Under the pieces are notes generated by a model that worked only from the letters and a program-made list of their open reading frames with translations, was not told the DNA's origin and made no database searches. From NCBI RefSeq assembly GCF_027244095.1, contig NC_069662.1, forward strand, positions 16,952,501 through 17,016,500: DNA of 64,000 nt, given 5' to 3'. The translations under genes and the position numbers were made by a program. Each line of letters begins with the position of its first letter. Position 1 is the first letter of the stretch. Origin of the DNA: Hemicordylus capensis. Taxonomy: Eukaryota; Chordata; Lepidosauria; Squamata; Cordylidae. Shown in pieces: positions 42,393 through 55,380 of the stretch.

Positions 42393-43447
42393 ATTATTGC
42401 ACAGCCATACAACACTCCTGTAAGGTAGGCCAGTAGTCCCACAGTGGTGAGGAGGAGAGTGAGTGGGGCAGCCTTGCCTAAGGTCTTCCCCAGCAAATGC
42501 ATAGCTGAGCTACAACTTGAACTGGGTAACTTTGCCGGGTAGGGCTATAATGGGGCAAATGTTACTCGGTGAACCTCTGTCTTCATGCAAAGCACAGGGG
42601 CTCATTGCACTTTTTGCTAGAGAAAAGAGGGCAGCCTTCCCCACACTGCCGCCGCTTCCCCTCCGGAACTGGGCTGCCTTCCACCCCCTTTCTTCATCTC
42701 TGACTCACTCTCCCCTTTCAAGCAACCCCTTAGCTCTTCTCTGCCTTTCCCTTCCTTCCTTTCTTTCTCTCTTTGGCTCAAGGCCCCTGGAATGTCTGAA
42801 ATTAATTCTTTTGACTAGCAGGGGAGGCGGCAGGCAGGGCTGGGAGCTGAGGAACCAGGAGGCCTGAGCTCCGTTTAGATGGTGAAGAGCGCTGGCAAGG
42901 AGATAGTGCTTAGCGTGGCTTCTTAGGTGGCTGGCATGGGTGAGGAGGAGAGGCTGGTGGCGGGTACAGCCAGTGCAGACAGACTCGGAGCCAGGACTCC
43001 TGGGTTCCCTTTGTCTGGGTCGGAGTCTCTTCGCTCTTTTTCTCAGACTCTCCTTCTCAGTCTGTGATTCATTCTGCTTGTTCCGGCTGGATAGCTCCAA
43101 TCTCCCAGCACACACGGCCCCGCAAATTCCTTCCCCATGAGTTTATCCGTCTGGGCTTTCTCATTTTCTGGTTTCCGTCTCTTTAATCTCCTCCTCCTCC
43201 TTGCTAGCTTCCCCATTTTGATTAGTATTATTGCTTAAAAAAAAAAAAAGATTTAAGAGATTCCTTTGCTGCCAACTTTGCTCTGTATATGGCCAAACGT
43301 GTAATACTGGAAACACTTAATCTGTATTAGGTCTGGTCTCCACATGAAGCCCCAGGAGGTGGTAATGTGGTCTGGTGACAAGATTCTGGAAGTGGAAGAA
43401 TGAACTTGAATAGTTTCAGACAGCAGGTGGGGGGAGGCTCAGGAGAG

Positions 43448-43745
43448 GAGAGCTGGTCTTGTGGTAGCAAGCATGGCTGGTCCCCATAGCTAAGCAGGGT
43501 CTGCCCTGGCTGCATATGAATGGGAGACTAGAAGTGTGAGCACTGCAAGATCTTCCCCTCAGGGGATGAAGCTGCTCTGGGAAGAGCATCTAGGTTCCAC
43601 GTTCCCTCCCTGGCTTCTCCAAGATAGGGCTGAGAGAGATTCCTGCCTGCAACCTTGGAGAAGCCGCTGCCAGTCTGTGAAGACAATAGTGAGCTAGATA
43701 GACCAATGCTCTGACTCAGTATATGGCCGTTTCCTATGTTCCTAT
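43448..43745 (+). repeat. 5S-headed SINE, full length
   Basis: GAGCTGGTCTTGTGGTAGCA, then the 5S internal-control match (AGCTAAGCAGGGTCTGCCCTG, TGAATGGGAGAC). The body ends GGCCGTTTCCTATGTTCC. Confidence 0.85.
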
Positions 43746-44006
43746 GTTCCTAGGCTCATATTTTTGAATGCTATGATATCCCCCCCCAAAAAAAATAAAT
43801 CTCTGCAAGTAGAAATCTAGCACAGCAGGGAGTGGGCTGGGCTTTGGTCTCACTCGGAGATGTACTCGTGTGTTTTTTAAATAGCAAGGAGGGTTTGGGG
43901 GTTTTTAAAACATGGAGGAGTATTCAAAATGGCATCCTCCCATCTGCAGACTGCAGTGGTATGGTTCATTCTATCTCTTCAGGATTCCACTCCCTTATTT
44001 AACTAT

Positions 44007-44361
44007 GGCCACATCCACACATAATGCAGAACTGCGGTCCCGCACTCTCCCCCACCGCCGCTCTCCTGGAGACTGCAGAGAGGAGGGGGATCTGGCTGGC
44101 TTCCTTCTTGCTTGAAAGATAGCCCATACAGCCTATCACGCCCGGAGAGAGGGAGGAGATTCCTCCCTCAACTCTGGTTTGACCAAATGCAGCCTCCAGT
44201 GCTGCATTCAGATGTAATGCTTTGGCTTGGAACCCCAGTTATGAGCAGTGAAATTCACTACAAACCGAGGGTTCCATTTGGAGTTGCACACATTCGGATG
44301 TAACGGTAGGGAAACCTCTGGCCCCTGTAATTACAGTTCCGTTTCACATGCGAATACAGCC
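44007..44361. mobile_element. PIF/Harbinger-like MITE, second copy
   Basis: 355 bp flanked by TAT (44004-44006, 44362-44364), opposite in orientation to 31180-31612. It shares the CCTCCAGTGCTGCATTCAGA and CATTCGGATGTAACGGTAGG segments. Confidence 0.65.
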
Positions 44362-44689
44362 TATGTGTCAAGAGCAGACCGAATGTCTGGCAAAGGTCTG
44401 GAGTGGGAAAATGGACCATTTCAGACTGCAGGTGGTGGATCACATGCTCCTTAAATAAATGACTCCCTGCAAGCAGAAAAGTAGCACAACAGGAGGCAGG
44501 CAGGGCTGGAACTTTTCTTCTATGGTTGTTTTTTTTTTTAAACTTACAGCAGGGAGAGGTTGATTTGTTGTTGTTGTTGTTGTTTTAAAATTTAAGAAAG
44601 GGCTGAAGAACTCCCCCCCCCGCTCCTGTTGGACTACAACTCCAATCATCCCTGACTATTGGCCACTGTGACTGGGGATGGTGGGAGTT

Positions 44690-44830
44690 TGTTTATTTTT
44701 ACATTTACATCCCATTCTTCCTCCAAGGAGCCCAGAGTGGTGTACATGGTTAGGTTTATCCCCCCCACAACAACCCTGTGAGGTAGGTTAGGCTGAAAGA
44801 CAAGTGACTGGCCCAGAGTCACCCTTTAAT
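44690..44830 (-). repeat. Sauria SINE 3' part
   Basis: On plus it reads GGAGCCCAGAGTGGTGTACA, then CCTGTGAGGTAGGTTAGGC: the reverse of the Sauria SINE tail. Confidence 0.7.
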
Positions 44831-45689
44831 GTGGGGAAACCTCACTGCCCCTGGGGAGGAACATTTGGCTGGAGGTGACCAGGAAGGGAAGCTTTTGCAA
44901 ATGGGAATACAGTTCTGGGTCACCCTCCCACTACTTTTCTAGGCCCTCAAGGTATAAACAAGCTCATATTGATCTTCAGCTGGCAGGTGAGAGAAACGCC
45001 CCCACCCTCACCTAAAATAGGTTGCTCCAGGCGCACCATCAAAAAGAAGGAAAGAAAGAAACACAAGGAGGCGCGTCTCACGACCAGTGAGACCCGCCAG
45101 AGGGTGTTCTGTGGGGAGAGCGGGCTTAGCCGATCAAGGCTGCAGCCCTGGGCGGCCAGATTGGTCACCCAGGCGGCTGCCGGCTCCGTCGTGGAGCCGG
45201 TAGGGGCTGTGGGGATCGGGGGCCACATGGCCCCCGGATTTCCAGGATGCCCCACATGAGTGTGACAACACAGAGTCGGAAAACCTGGGTTCGTGGAGCG
45301 CTCGCTCCGCTAACCTGGGCTAAAGGGAGGGGTATATAGGCAGGTTACCCACTTTGGGGGAACCGGGCTCGGCTACGAGCCTGGTGGTTCCCACGGTCCA
45401 TGGAAAGTGGGCTAAGCTCCCTTAGCCCACTTTCCATAGATCGTGAGAATTGCCTCAATGGGTGGGAGAGAGAAGGAAAGAGTAGGAGAAAGGCATGCAT
45501 ACATCCTAAAGAGTAGGAGAAAGGTATACATGCAGTTCAAAATGAAAAGTGGGTCTCATTTTGCAGGTTGGGGTAAGAGGTTCCCGGTTCTGAAAAAAAG
45601 GAGAAACTGGTTATTTTAAAGCTGGGCTGCACAACTGGGCTGCACTGTTCTCATCTATCAACCCTCCAGCTGTTGTTAGATGAGAACAG

Positions 45690-45900
45690 TGTGAAGCTGG
45701 TGTGGTGTAGTGGTTAGAGCGTTGGACTAAGACTGGGGAGACCTGAGTTCAAATCCTCACTCAGCCATGAAGCTCACTGGGCCAGTCACTTGTCTTTCAG
45801 CCTAACCTACCTCACAGGATTGTTGTGGGAATAAACCTAACCATGTACACCACTCTGGGCTCCTTGGAGGATGTGTGGGATGTAAATGTAAACAAACAAA
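45690..45900 (+). repeat. Sauria SINE, near full length
   Basis: TGGTGTAGTGGTTAGAGCGT (box A), GAGTTCAAATCC (box B), then CAGCCTAACCTACCTCACAG and an AAAC-rich end. Confidence 0.85.
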
Positions 45901-46303
45901 CTCCCATCATCCTCAGTCATAGTGGCCAATAGTCAGAGATGATGGGAGTTGTAGTCCAACAGGAACAGGGGCAGGCAGCGGGGAGGAAAGTTCTGCAGCC
46001 CTGTCTTAAAGGCTTTCCCAAAGCATGGATCATTTACGGAAGAGGAGGTGCAGAGACTACATTGGGCTCTGCTCTGGCCTGGCTTTCTGGAAGATGCATG
46101 CTGGAAGCCCTTTTATAGCACTTTCAAAGATTCCAGAGCTGTACATGCCCATTAAAGAGCCTCCTGCTTGAGCCCAGAGTTACATCAAGTCCCCCTTTAA
46201 AGAACATAAGTTGACTCACTGGTGGAGCGGGGTGGGCAGCAGGAATCATCTCATCTCAATTCATATTGATTTTTAGAATCCTAAAATTTAAATAGTCCTC
46301 CTA

Positions 46304-46515
46304 ATCCCTGTTCAGACATTATGTAGTACATCCATACAGGTATCTGAACACGTACACAGGTTTGTGCATGAATTATTTGATTGATTGATTGATTGATTGA
46401 ATGAATGAATTAATGACTGTATACATGCTCATTTTAAAGTGAACTTGGGATCAGGCCCCTCAAATGCAGAGTACAAATGGGCCGTGTATTATTGGAGCTG
46501 CAGTGAACATAATCT
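46304..46515. mobile_element. MITE, TTCAGACATTATG family, with internal (ATTG)n
   Basis: CCCTGTTCAGACATTATGTA at the left and GGGATCAGGCCCCTCAAATG inside. An (ATTG/AATG)n run at ~46376-46410 interrupts it. Confidence 0.6.
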
Positions 46516-46523
46516 ACTACTGC

Positions 46524-46760
46524 AGATATTTATATGCCACTTCTCAACGTAAGTGCTCAAAGAGCTTAAGAAGCAAACAGGGAACCTTTGGGTTCCCTGT
46601 CCCAAAAGGGCTCATACTCTAAAAAGAAACATAAGGTAGATGCTGGAAAGATGCTGTGCTGGGGTTGGACAGGGCCAGTTGCTCTCCCTCTGCTAAATCT
46701 AAGAATATCACCACTTGAAAAAGTGCCTCTTCGCCCAGTTCGCAGGGCAAATCTGCAAAT
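46524..46760 (-). mobile_element. L2-type LINE 3' end
   Basis: Reverse copy: GGGCTCATACTCTAAAAAG, GGGGTTGGACAGGGCCAGTT and CGCCCAGTTCGCAGGGC. Confidence 0.75.
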
Positions 46761-47144
46761 AACACTGTGTACATGAACATCCGGAGGAGTGGGGTGGGGG
46801 GTAGTTGCCTATGCAGGCTTGATCCAGCCCCTTTGAATTCAATAGTGCTTTCTCCCAGGTAAGTGGGTTTAGGATTACAACCTTTCCCCCCCCCCCGGAA
46901 AAAGGTCCATGTGTACATATATACAGATCATATGTGCATACTGTTCAGGAGCATAGCCACCATTGGGCGACCAGGTTCAAAGAACCCGGGCCGCTGCCCC
47001 TCAGGGGTCATGCCTTGCGGCCTCAAAACGCCCCTGTGTCTGACATCAGACACGGGGTGGTGGTGGTTTAGCTCTCAAACAGGGCTGCGTGGCCCCATTG
47101 GGGAGTTAAATGCCCAGCGCTGTATTTGCAATGCGGCCAGGAGC

Positions 47145-47407
47145 GGCTCTCCCCTGCTAACTGGGCAAAGAGGCACCTTTTACCGTGCTGATTCTCTTTA
47201 TTAAAAAAAAAAAAAGCAGGGGGAGAGTAACTGGCCCCATCCACCCCCAGCACAGTACTTCCAGTGACTGTTGCTGGTGTGTGTCTTATGTTTCTTTTTA
47301 GAATGTGAGCCCTTTGGGGACAGGGAGCCATCCTATTTGTTTGTTATTTCTCTGTATAAACCACCCTGAGCCATTTTTGGAAGGGCGGTATAGAAATCGA
47401 ATTATTA

Positions 47408-47440
<33 letters not shown>

Positions 47441-47445
47441 GGCAG
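47145..47445 (+). mobile_element. L2-type LINE 3' end with (ATT)n tail
   Basis: GCAAAGAGGCACCTTTTACC through GGAAGGGCGGTATAGAAATC, then (ATT)n at ~47402-47440. Confidence 0.85.
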
Positions 47446-47601
47446 AGAGAGACGTTCCTGGCTGCACAGCGCTGGCTGCACAGCGCTGCACAGCAGTGCT
47501 GGCTTCGATCTAACTCCCAGGTTTATGATAGTTGTAGTCCAAAAACAGCTGGAAGGGCCAAAGTTGTGCAGTCCTGAACTAACCTGAGCATAGGATGTGT
47601 G

Positions 47602-47635
<34 letters not shown>

Positions 47636-48629
47636 CGTCCCATGAGCATCCACGTTTGTTCCCCATCTGGGCCCCCTGGGGTGCCTCTCCCTAGTTGTGC
47701 TGGGCGTAGTTCGCCCGAATCACTCTTCTTCATTTGCTGCAAATACAATAAAGTCATACTTGTAGTGCACTTAGGGAGGCAATTCACACAAACCATCTGC
47801 TCACATGACTAGGGAAACGGTTGTGTGCGCTTGTGGTGCCCCCACACTCTCAACTGTGTGTGTACTTGGGCCAGTCGGGAAAGTCTCGTCTGAACTGGCC
47901 TTTAGCTTGATCTCCCTCCTGGAGCTGCAGCGCCAAAACCAATGAAAGGTGACGTCTAGGACCTCAAGAATCACTACAGCAGTGCCCTCCATCGAAGCGG
48001 ATTGAGTGTGCATGCAGAGAGAAGGGGACTGCACTTTGGACCTGCTTTTGAGAGTTGGCAGCAGCTCCACGAATTACGAATTTCCTCATGGCAAGTGTCC
48101 GGCGGAGAGAGGTACCTCTAGCCTCTCTCCTCCCCCCCTCCCCCCCCCTCCCCTCCCCTCCTGCCACCACCTTCAGATGACTCACTGGGTGGTGTCAGGG
48201 ACAGGCTGGTATGAACTAAGGGGACAGGAATGCAGAGCCAGCAAAGGAGGCTCTCAGGGCAAGCACAAGAAAAGGGAGAGTGAGTCACTCCCAGAGAGAG
48301 AAGGAAATTATGGGGGAGGAGGGCTGGCGGAGAACCCAGCAAAAGGACGGAGCAGGAGGACTTGAGAGAGAGAATGGGACACTGCAAAAATAAAATTCAA
48401 TCAGAGAGAGACAGAAATAAATAAATATATATGCCGAAAATCTGGAGAGAGTCTTGGAACTAGAAGACATTTTTTAAAACACCAACACCAACACATGAGT
48501 GGGCTCTTTGAAAATTTTAAATAAGAGTTTCTTGTTTCTTCACCCCTGTGACCCTCCTCCATCCAGCTGTCTCCCATGACATCAAAATAAGGAATAGCAA
48601 TTGGAAAGGAGAAAAGCCAGGTCAAAATA

Positions 48630-48855
48630 AGAGCCAGCGTAGTGTAGTGGTCAGAGTGCTGGACTAGGACTGGGAAGACACGGGTTCAAATCCCCATTCA
48701 GCCATGAGACTTGCTGGGTGACTCTGGGCCAGTCACTTCTCTCTCAGCCTAACCTACTTCACAGGGTTGTTGTGAGGAGAAACTTAAGTATGGGCTCCTT
48801 GGAGGAAGAGCGGGATGTAAAATGTAGATAATAATAATAAATAATAAATCCAGAG
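48630..48855 (+). repeat. Sauria SINE, near full length
   Basis: AGCCAGCGTAGTGTAGTGGT, GGGTTCAAATCCCC and CTACTTCACAGGGTTGTTGT, ending in an AATAAT tail. Confidence 0.88.
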
Positions 48856-50744
48856 GCTTCAATAATAATACTAATATAGAGGACCTGCAGAATAAGTCCC
48901 TTCAGACATGCTCTGGGCTTCTGAAGGAAAAGGTTCAACACTTTCTGTTTGTAAATAAAGCGTCAGCTAGTGAGAGACGTGCTACCATCACTTCTCTATA
49001 GGAAATTACCTCAGATGTCATTTATAGGTCAGAATGTTTTGCAGTTCGTTTATTGCAGTTTTTTGTTTTTGTTTTAATGGAATGTTCTATTGTTTTACGT
49101 TATTAGCCATCAAGAAAACAATTGCCATGGCACAGCCAACAAATACAGTTGTTATAAAGAATCTCTACCCAATGCAGAGGTGCAGCTAGGTAATTTTGGA
49201 CCCTGGACCTAATGAACTTACGGGGGGGGGGGCCTTCAAAATAAGCATCCTCTTGTATATATACATTTCACCACAACCTCACAGGTCTGGACCAGAGTGC
49301 ATTTGTGGGGAAATGACTACACAACACCCAAAGGATCCATACATCTTCTTGATCCTTTACCACAAACCCATATATCTGGGCCAGAGTGCATCAGGAGGAG
49401 GAGGAGGAGGAGGACCCCAACCCCAATGGATTCACATCACTCATGTGCCCCTTGCTCTTCAGTTCAAACACAAAACTGACTTGGACATATAGTGCATTTG
49501 TAAGGAAAAATAAATAAAACCATATGCCCCATGCTTCAGTTCTCATGAAGATATTTTGGATCACAAACCAACTTGAGCATACTGTGTTTGTTTGTATTTT
49601 TAAAAGTTTATTCAGATATAACAGACAGTTTCACTTTCGCTAGATGTGAAGTACTCTGTGGATAGAGACAACTCTTTCTGGCAGCTTTACTGAAGGAGAG
49701 GAAAAAATAATTAAAAATCAGAAGACTGACCAATTTCCTTGAAATAAAATACACAGAGTCCTGCCATCTTGGACTACATGTGTGCCCAATTTCAGAACAT
49801 GAAGTCTGACTGAATGTGTGTCTAGATCAGGGGTTTCCAACCTTGGGTCGCCACTCTCCAACAACAATAACAGAATGAGCCAAAGCAGCCAGAATCAGCA
49901 ACAAAAACCAGCAGGTCATGATGCTACTACTCAAATGCTCAGGGAAATTGAAATAGTTCAATAATTTTAATAATTTGTTTTAATAACTTTCATGCTATTT
50001 TTATTCATGCATTTTCATGCTATTTTAGTCATGTATTTTAATACACGTACAGCCTAGTGATGTACATATCAGGTGGTATAAAAATATGGTAAATAAATAC
50101 GTAGTCTTCACCTGCTGCCTAGATGAAGACATTGTGGTGGCCAAATGGAACATTCCTGGGGAAGTATTCCAAAGACAAGCTACTACAAAAAAGGCCCTTT
50201 TGTGGGTTGTCACCACCCTCCTAAACTCGAGAAGCAGGGAACCTGAGAACAGGGCTTTCTGTACAAGAGAATGGGCAGCTCTATATGGGAGAAGGTGGTC
50301 TTTTAAGTGCATCATAGATCAGGGGTGGGCAGATTTAAGGCTTCCAAGAGCTACTTTTCTCTCCCCTCCCCACCCCTCCTTGAAAGCCTTGAGAGCACAA
50401 AATAGCAGCTTAGGAAGGCAGACTCACTCACAAAATGGTAGCTTGGGGGTGAAGCTACAGCTTGTAGAATGGCAGCTTGTACAAAAATTCACATTGACAA
50501 GATAAGGAGTTTTAACATAAGAACCCTTGCATTCCCAGATAGTTTTGTTGCTGGAGAGAAGGGAAGCAAGAGAGGTTTTGTGGGAGAAGAAACAAGAGAA
50601 ATTAAAAGCAACACTGAGCACTTAAAGAGAGAAATTACAAGTTGTTCTAGTAAGAACTAATAATAAGACTACTTTCCTTTCACTGTTTCTACAACTGGAC
50701 TAAATTTGGTTCAAATAGAGGACCACAAGTCAGATCTCTTGCAC

Positions 50745-51298
50745 CTCAAATGTTCATGCATCCGCCATCTTGGATCAGGGTTGATGACATCCTCACAAAC
50801 TACACCATTGGGGCATCCCTATGTGTCCCTACAGCTGTAGCAAATTTGGTTCAAATCGCTGAAGTGGTTCACAAGTTAGCCCACCTGTGCCTCCAAAGTT
50901 TACATATCTGTCATCTTGAATCGGCATGGATGACATCATCACAAACTATGCCACTGAGGTGTCCCTGTGTGTCACTCACTGCAACTGTACCCAATTTGGT
51001 TCAAATGGGTTAGGCAGCCCACAAATTAGCCCGCTTGTGCCTTAGAGGTTCACACGGCCGCCATTTTGAATTGGAGTGGATTACATCATCACACATCAAT
51101 CACATCATTAGGGCATCCCTACAGATGTAGCAAATTTGGTTCAAATTGGTTAAGCAGTCCACAAGTTAGCCTCAAAAGTTGATGTGTCCACCATCTTGGA
51201 TCGGGGTGGGTGTCATCATCACAAACTAGACTGTTGAGGTGTCCCTACAACCTATTTGGTTCATATTGGTTCAGGCATGGCGAAGTTGATAGTGGGAC

Positions 51299-51344
<46 letters not shown>

Positions 51345-51345
51345 C
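50745..51345. repeat. Tandem array of ~130-150 bp units ending in (AC)n
   Basis: Four units are marked by CAAATTTGGTTCAAAT-like strings, each carrying a CCATCTTGG/CCATTTTG motif (near 50765, 50912, 51061 and 51191). The array ends in a (AC)n run at 51301-51342. It may be an amplified 3' end of a LINE, but its family was not recognised. Confidence 0.8.
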
Positions 51346-52644
51346 TGGGTGATCTCATAAGCCTACTAGAAAGTAAGCTAATAAAAATGGTACAGCCACA
51401 CCCCCACTCAGCCAGCCAACCAGATTTTCAGTACTGGCTGTAAGGGAGGGCATGGCAGAAGCAAGGCCAAAAGCCTGGAGAGGTCCTTCAGTCAAACGCT
51501 GGAGCAAGAAGCAGCTCCCGAGCTCCCTAATGCCCGCCTTTGCCACACATCCTGGCATACAAGCACTAGGAAGTTGTGGTCAATCAAAGCTTCTCACACA
51601 TGTTTATATGCAACTATTTATATGCATGAGTCAGACATTAGCCACTAGAATCGTGCTAAGTGATGTCTGTGGAGGAAACCAGGAGCGCAATTATATTTGT
51701 TTGTCATAGGTATCCCAGCCGTACGGATGAGCCAGTAACAGCCTACTTAGGATCCCCAGGCAGTTTCCCATTGAACACAAGTCAGGTTCAGACCTGCTTA
51801 GCTTCAGAGAGAATGAAATCAAGTGCCCTCTAGGCGGAGAAGACAGAAACCACACACACAGCCGCACTCCCGTTTCCCTTCTGACAAAGGAAAACCAAAA
51901 GCTCCTTCATATCTGGTTCTCTAGTAGTTAACAGACTAATATGGAAGTAAATTTCACTGATTTCCATTTGATTTTGTTTCCATATTGCATATTTGGGATC
52001 AGGCAGGGCTTCAGAAGGAGCAGAGCTCAGCTCAGGGGACTTGTGATGAATGCTGAGACTCAGCCATGGGACATGTGAAATAATTAAGAAACTCTTGAGC
52101 ATGTGCAGAGGAATGCACAGCCAACCCTTACACACCTGGAACTGGGGGACACATTCCAGGTTCGAGGTGCTGACTTTGAGGCAGCCTGAAGCCTCACCTT
52201 GTATTTTAGGCCATAAGCACTGATTAGCTGTGAGATTTTTAGACTATTTTTAAAAATACTATTTCCAAAGTAGTATACTGCCAAAACCTAAAAGTTAGGT
52301 TTAAGAGTTAAAGAGACAATACAAATAGAGATCAATACAGCAGAGAGATATTTTAAACACTGAACTTCTAAGAAGAGAAAGGATATAACCTACTGTAAGG
52401 ATGACTTCACTGGGGAGGAATTTCAGAGTTCTGGGGCTACGACAAAAAGGCCCTGCAGGTTATGTGCAACCAGCCTCAAGAGGGTATTTTCAGCAGGGCC
52501 TTATTGATAGATCTTAAATTTCGAGGGTGGGTGTGTTCATATGGATCAGGAAGCATAGAATGAGTTGGGGGGGGGCACAGGGGATGAGAAAACCACAGGA
52601 TGGACTGAAAACATAGGATGCAATTCTATAGCTGAAGCTAAACA

Positions 52645-53033
52645 GAGAGCCAGCATGGTGTAGTAGTTAGAGTGCTGGACTAGGACCAGGGAGACCCGAG
52701 TTCAAATCCCCATTTAGCCATGAAACTAGCTGGGTGACTCTGGGCCAGTCACTTCTCTCTCAGCCTAACCTACTTCACAGGGTTGTTGTGAAAGAGAAAT
52801 TCAAGTTCTCAAAGTGCTTCACTGGCCGGGGGTGGGGGTAAGAGATGGTGCTCTGTCCCTAAAGGGCTCACAGTCTAAAAGAAACACAATGTAGAAATCA
52901 GCAGCAGCCACTGTTGGGATGCTATGCTGTGGGCGGTGGGGTGGGGAGGACCTGTGCCAGGTGCTCTCCCCCTGCTAAATAGAAGACAATCACCACTTTA
53001 AAAGGTGCCTCTTTGCTCAGCTAGCAGGATTTC
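52645..53033. repeat. Sauria SINE joined to an L2-type LINE end
   Basis: 52645-52805 is a plus-strand Sauria SINE (GTGTAGTAGTTAGAGTGCTG, box B GAGTTCAAATCCCC). 52835-53033 is a minus-strand L2 tail (GGGCTCACAGTCTAAAAGAA). Confidence 0.8.
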
Positions 53034-53649
53034 AAGTGCCTCTCTCTCAAGCCCTCCCACTTGCAATATGAAAATCATAGGTCTGCCTTGCAGGGTTGGC
53101 ATTAAGGACTACTGATCAAATACGTGTGAATGCTAATTCACACCATTGCTACTAGTGCCACTGAGAAACCTAAGATTGGCTTGACGTACAAGATTTTGTA
53201 CTTCTATACAAAAATAAAAGCACCCCATTTCATTAAGAAATTACTGATCCCCTACCCCCCCCCCAAAAAAAATCCACAAACACTGGTTCATGAAGTGAGA
53301 AGCCTTTTAATTTATTTTTTCACTCCTAAAATGACATCCATAAAGTTAAAGTTATCTGTTAGAGCAGATGATATAAATAGCAGTCTCTCTGCAGGAGCAT
53401 CAAGGGCAGGGGACTGGAAGGAGGGAAGAGCCAACATTCGTGTGGATTCTACTTAAAATGGCGGCTACTTGCATGTTTCACATAGTGGCCCAGCCACTGT
53501 CAGAGGCGGCTGCAAGAGAGGCTATGTTGAAACTAGACCCCGCTCCTCTCCAGGAGAGCCTTAGCACCCAATACACTTCTCTATATACAGATAATCAAAA
53601 AGTCACATTCATATTTGCCCTAAGTTGCTCCGCAGAGGGAAACAACACA

Positions 53650-53785
53650 GTAGATCAGGAGTTCTCACACCTGGGGCCCCAGATATTGCTGGACTACAAC
53701 CCCCACCCCCCCGCCACAACACAGGGGATGATGGGAGTTGTAGTCTGACAACATCTAGGGACTCAGGTTTGAGAAACCCGGCAGT
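53650..53785. mobile_element. hAT foldback MITE with target duplication
   Basis: CAGGAGTTCTCACACCTGGG to GTTTGAGAAACCCGG. Flanks CAGTAGAT and CAGTAGAC. Right arm GGGATGATGGGAGTTGTAGT. Confidence 0.7.
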
Positions 53786-54663
53786 AGACACTGGCTGACA
53801 TACTGCACGGTGTTCCACCTGCTTTTTAATGCTGCGTGCACCTAGCTGAGCAAACGCAGTTGGGGCCATGGGAGGCCACCAAACCGTGACCTACCATTGT
53901 GCAGCTGGGTTTGCGTGACATGCATGGAATCTAAGCAATAGCGCTCTTGCACCTCTGCATGCACGCAACGTTGAAACGTACACAGAATGTCCGCCACCGT
54001 CAGCTTTCTGCCCCCAAGTTGGGAAGATCTGGGAGCTGCAAGGTCCCTCACAGCTGTATCCCAGCATGAACAATAAAATTACCCCAATATGGGGCATTAG
54101 ACCCTGGGAATTAAAGAGGCCCCTTTTGTCCCTCCCCTAACACTGCAAACATTTTAGGGGGAGGTTGATGTGCTTTTACAAAAGGGACCACCAATGCTTC
54201 TTCCTGAAATGTATATAAAGGCAAAAGACTACCCCACCCCAAAAGGATGTATGTGCAAAAGTGTAATGCCCCAGGATTCCACCAGGGCAGAGGAAGACGT
54301 CTTTTCGGCATCTTCAGGAAATGTCAGAGGTAATCAAAGGTTGAATTCGCCTTCTCTCTGTTTCTTTCATTCATCTGAAATGTTGGCGGAAAGATCTGCA
54401 AGAGGGGAGAGAGAAAAAAGTATCAGTGAAGAAGTACCAAAGACATCCAAAGTCTGAGCAACAGCCAAGGCCAGTGAGAGTGTGCATAGCCCAGATGGCC
54501 GGGAAGAGGGAGTTCATTTCCAACTTCACTCTGCCTGTGGGCTGAGAACGTGCCATGGCCAAAGAGGTTTGTGTATAAAGCCCAAGCTCCGTAATCAGGA
54601 TATGTCTCTTATGCCTTTTATGAAGTTAGACCAATGATCCATCTAACTCAATATTGTCTACAC

Positions 54664-54813
54664 CAGGGATTCTCAAGGTTGGATCCTCAGATGTCATTGG
54701 ACTTCAACTCCCATAATCCCCAACCAAAGGCCACTGGGGCTGGGGATTTTGGGAGCTGAAGTACAATATCATTTGGGGTATACCATATGGGGACCCAACG
54801 TTGAGAGTCCCTG
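54664..54813. mobile_element. hAT foldback MITE inserted in a SINE
   Basis: 150 bp, CAGGGATTCTCAAGG to TTGAGAGTCCCTG, with a perfect 8-bp duplication GTCTACAC (54656-54663, 54814-54821). The duplicated bases are part of the SINE body that it interrupts. Confidence 0.9.
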
Positions 54814-55261
54814 GTCTACACCAAGGGCTTCCAGTAGGGGTACTGATACCCGTTGGGGTACTTGAAGGACTCCCAGAAGACACTTAGAGCCCTCCTGCCT
54901 TCCCATGCTGCAACTATGCAATTTATATACTCCAGTCACAGGATTAAGTTACTCATAAGCAATCCACCGAAATTAATGGGACAAGTTTAGTAGTCCATTT
55001 ATTTCAAAGGCAGTACTCGGGTTGGCAGAACCTAAGGGGTATACTCGTGGGTCAAATGGGCTGTAACCCAAAGTCTGGCTTAAAATAAGCCCAATCTGCC
55101 AACCAGTTACTGTCGGGACGTAAGCCAGTGAGCAGCCTATCTAAAAAATCTGTATGGGGAGGGACCCGAGGTGAAGATTTGTGAAAGAAGGGCTAAAAAC
55201 TATTGGGAACCCCACTTCTAGACAAACTGGCAGAGTCTCTCTACTGTTTCTGAGCCTGACT

Positions 55262-55380
55262 TAGATAGGGCTGAGAGAGATTCCTGCCTGCAACCTTGGA
55301 GAAGCCACTGCCAGTCTGTGCAGACAATACTGAGCGAGATGGACTTATGGTTTGACTCCATATATGTCAGCTTCCTATAT
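55262..55380 (+). repeat. SINE body fragment
   Basis: GATAGGGCTGAGAGAGATTC to GTCAGCTTCCTATAT; the head is missing. Confidence 0.7.

Noticed and set aside
45690-45765. tRNA-like sequence with boxes A and B
   Set aside because: It is the head of a Sauria SINE with its body and tail attached, as are those at 48630, 52645 and 56070; no cloverleaf acceptor stem ends there.
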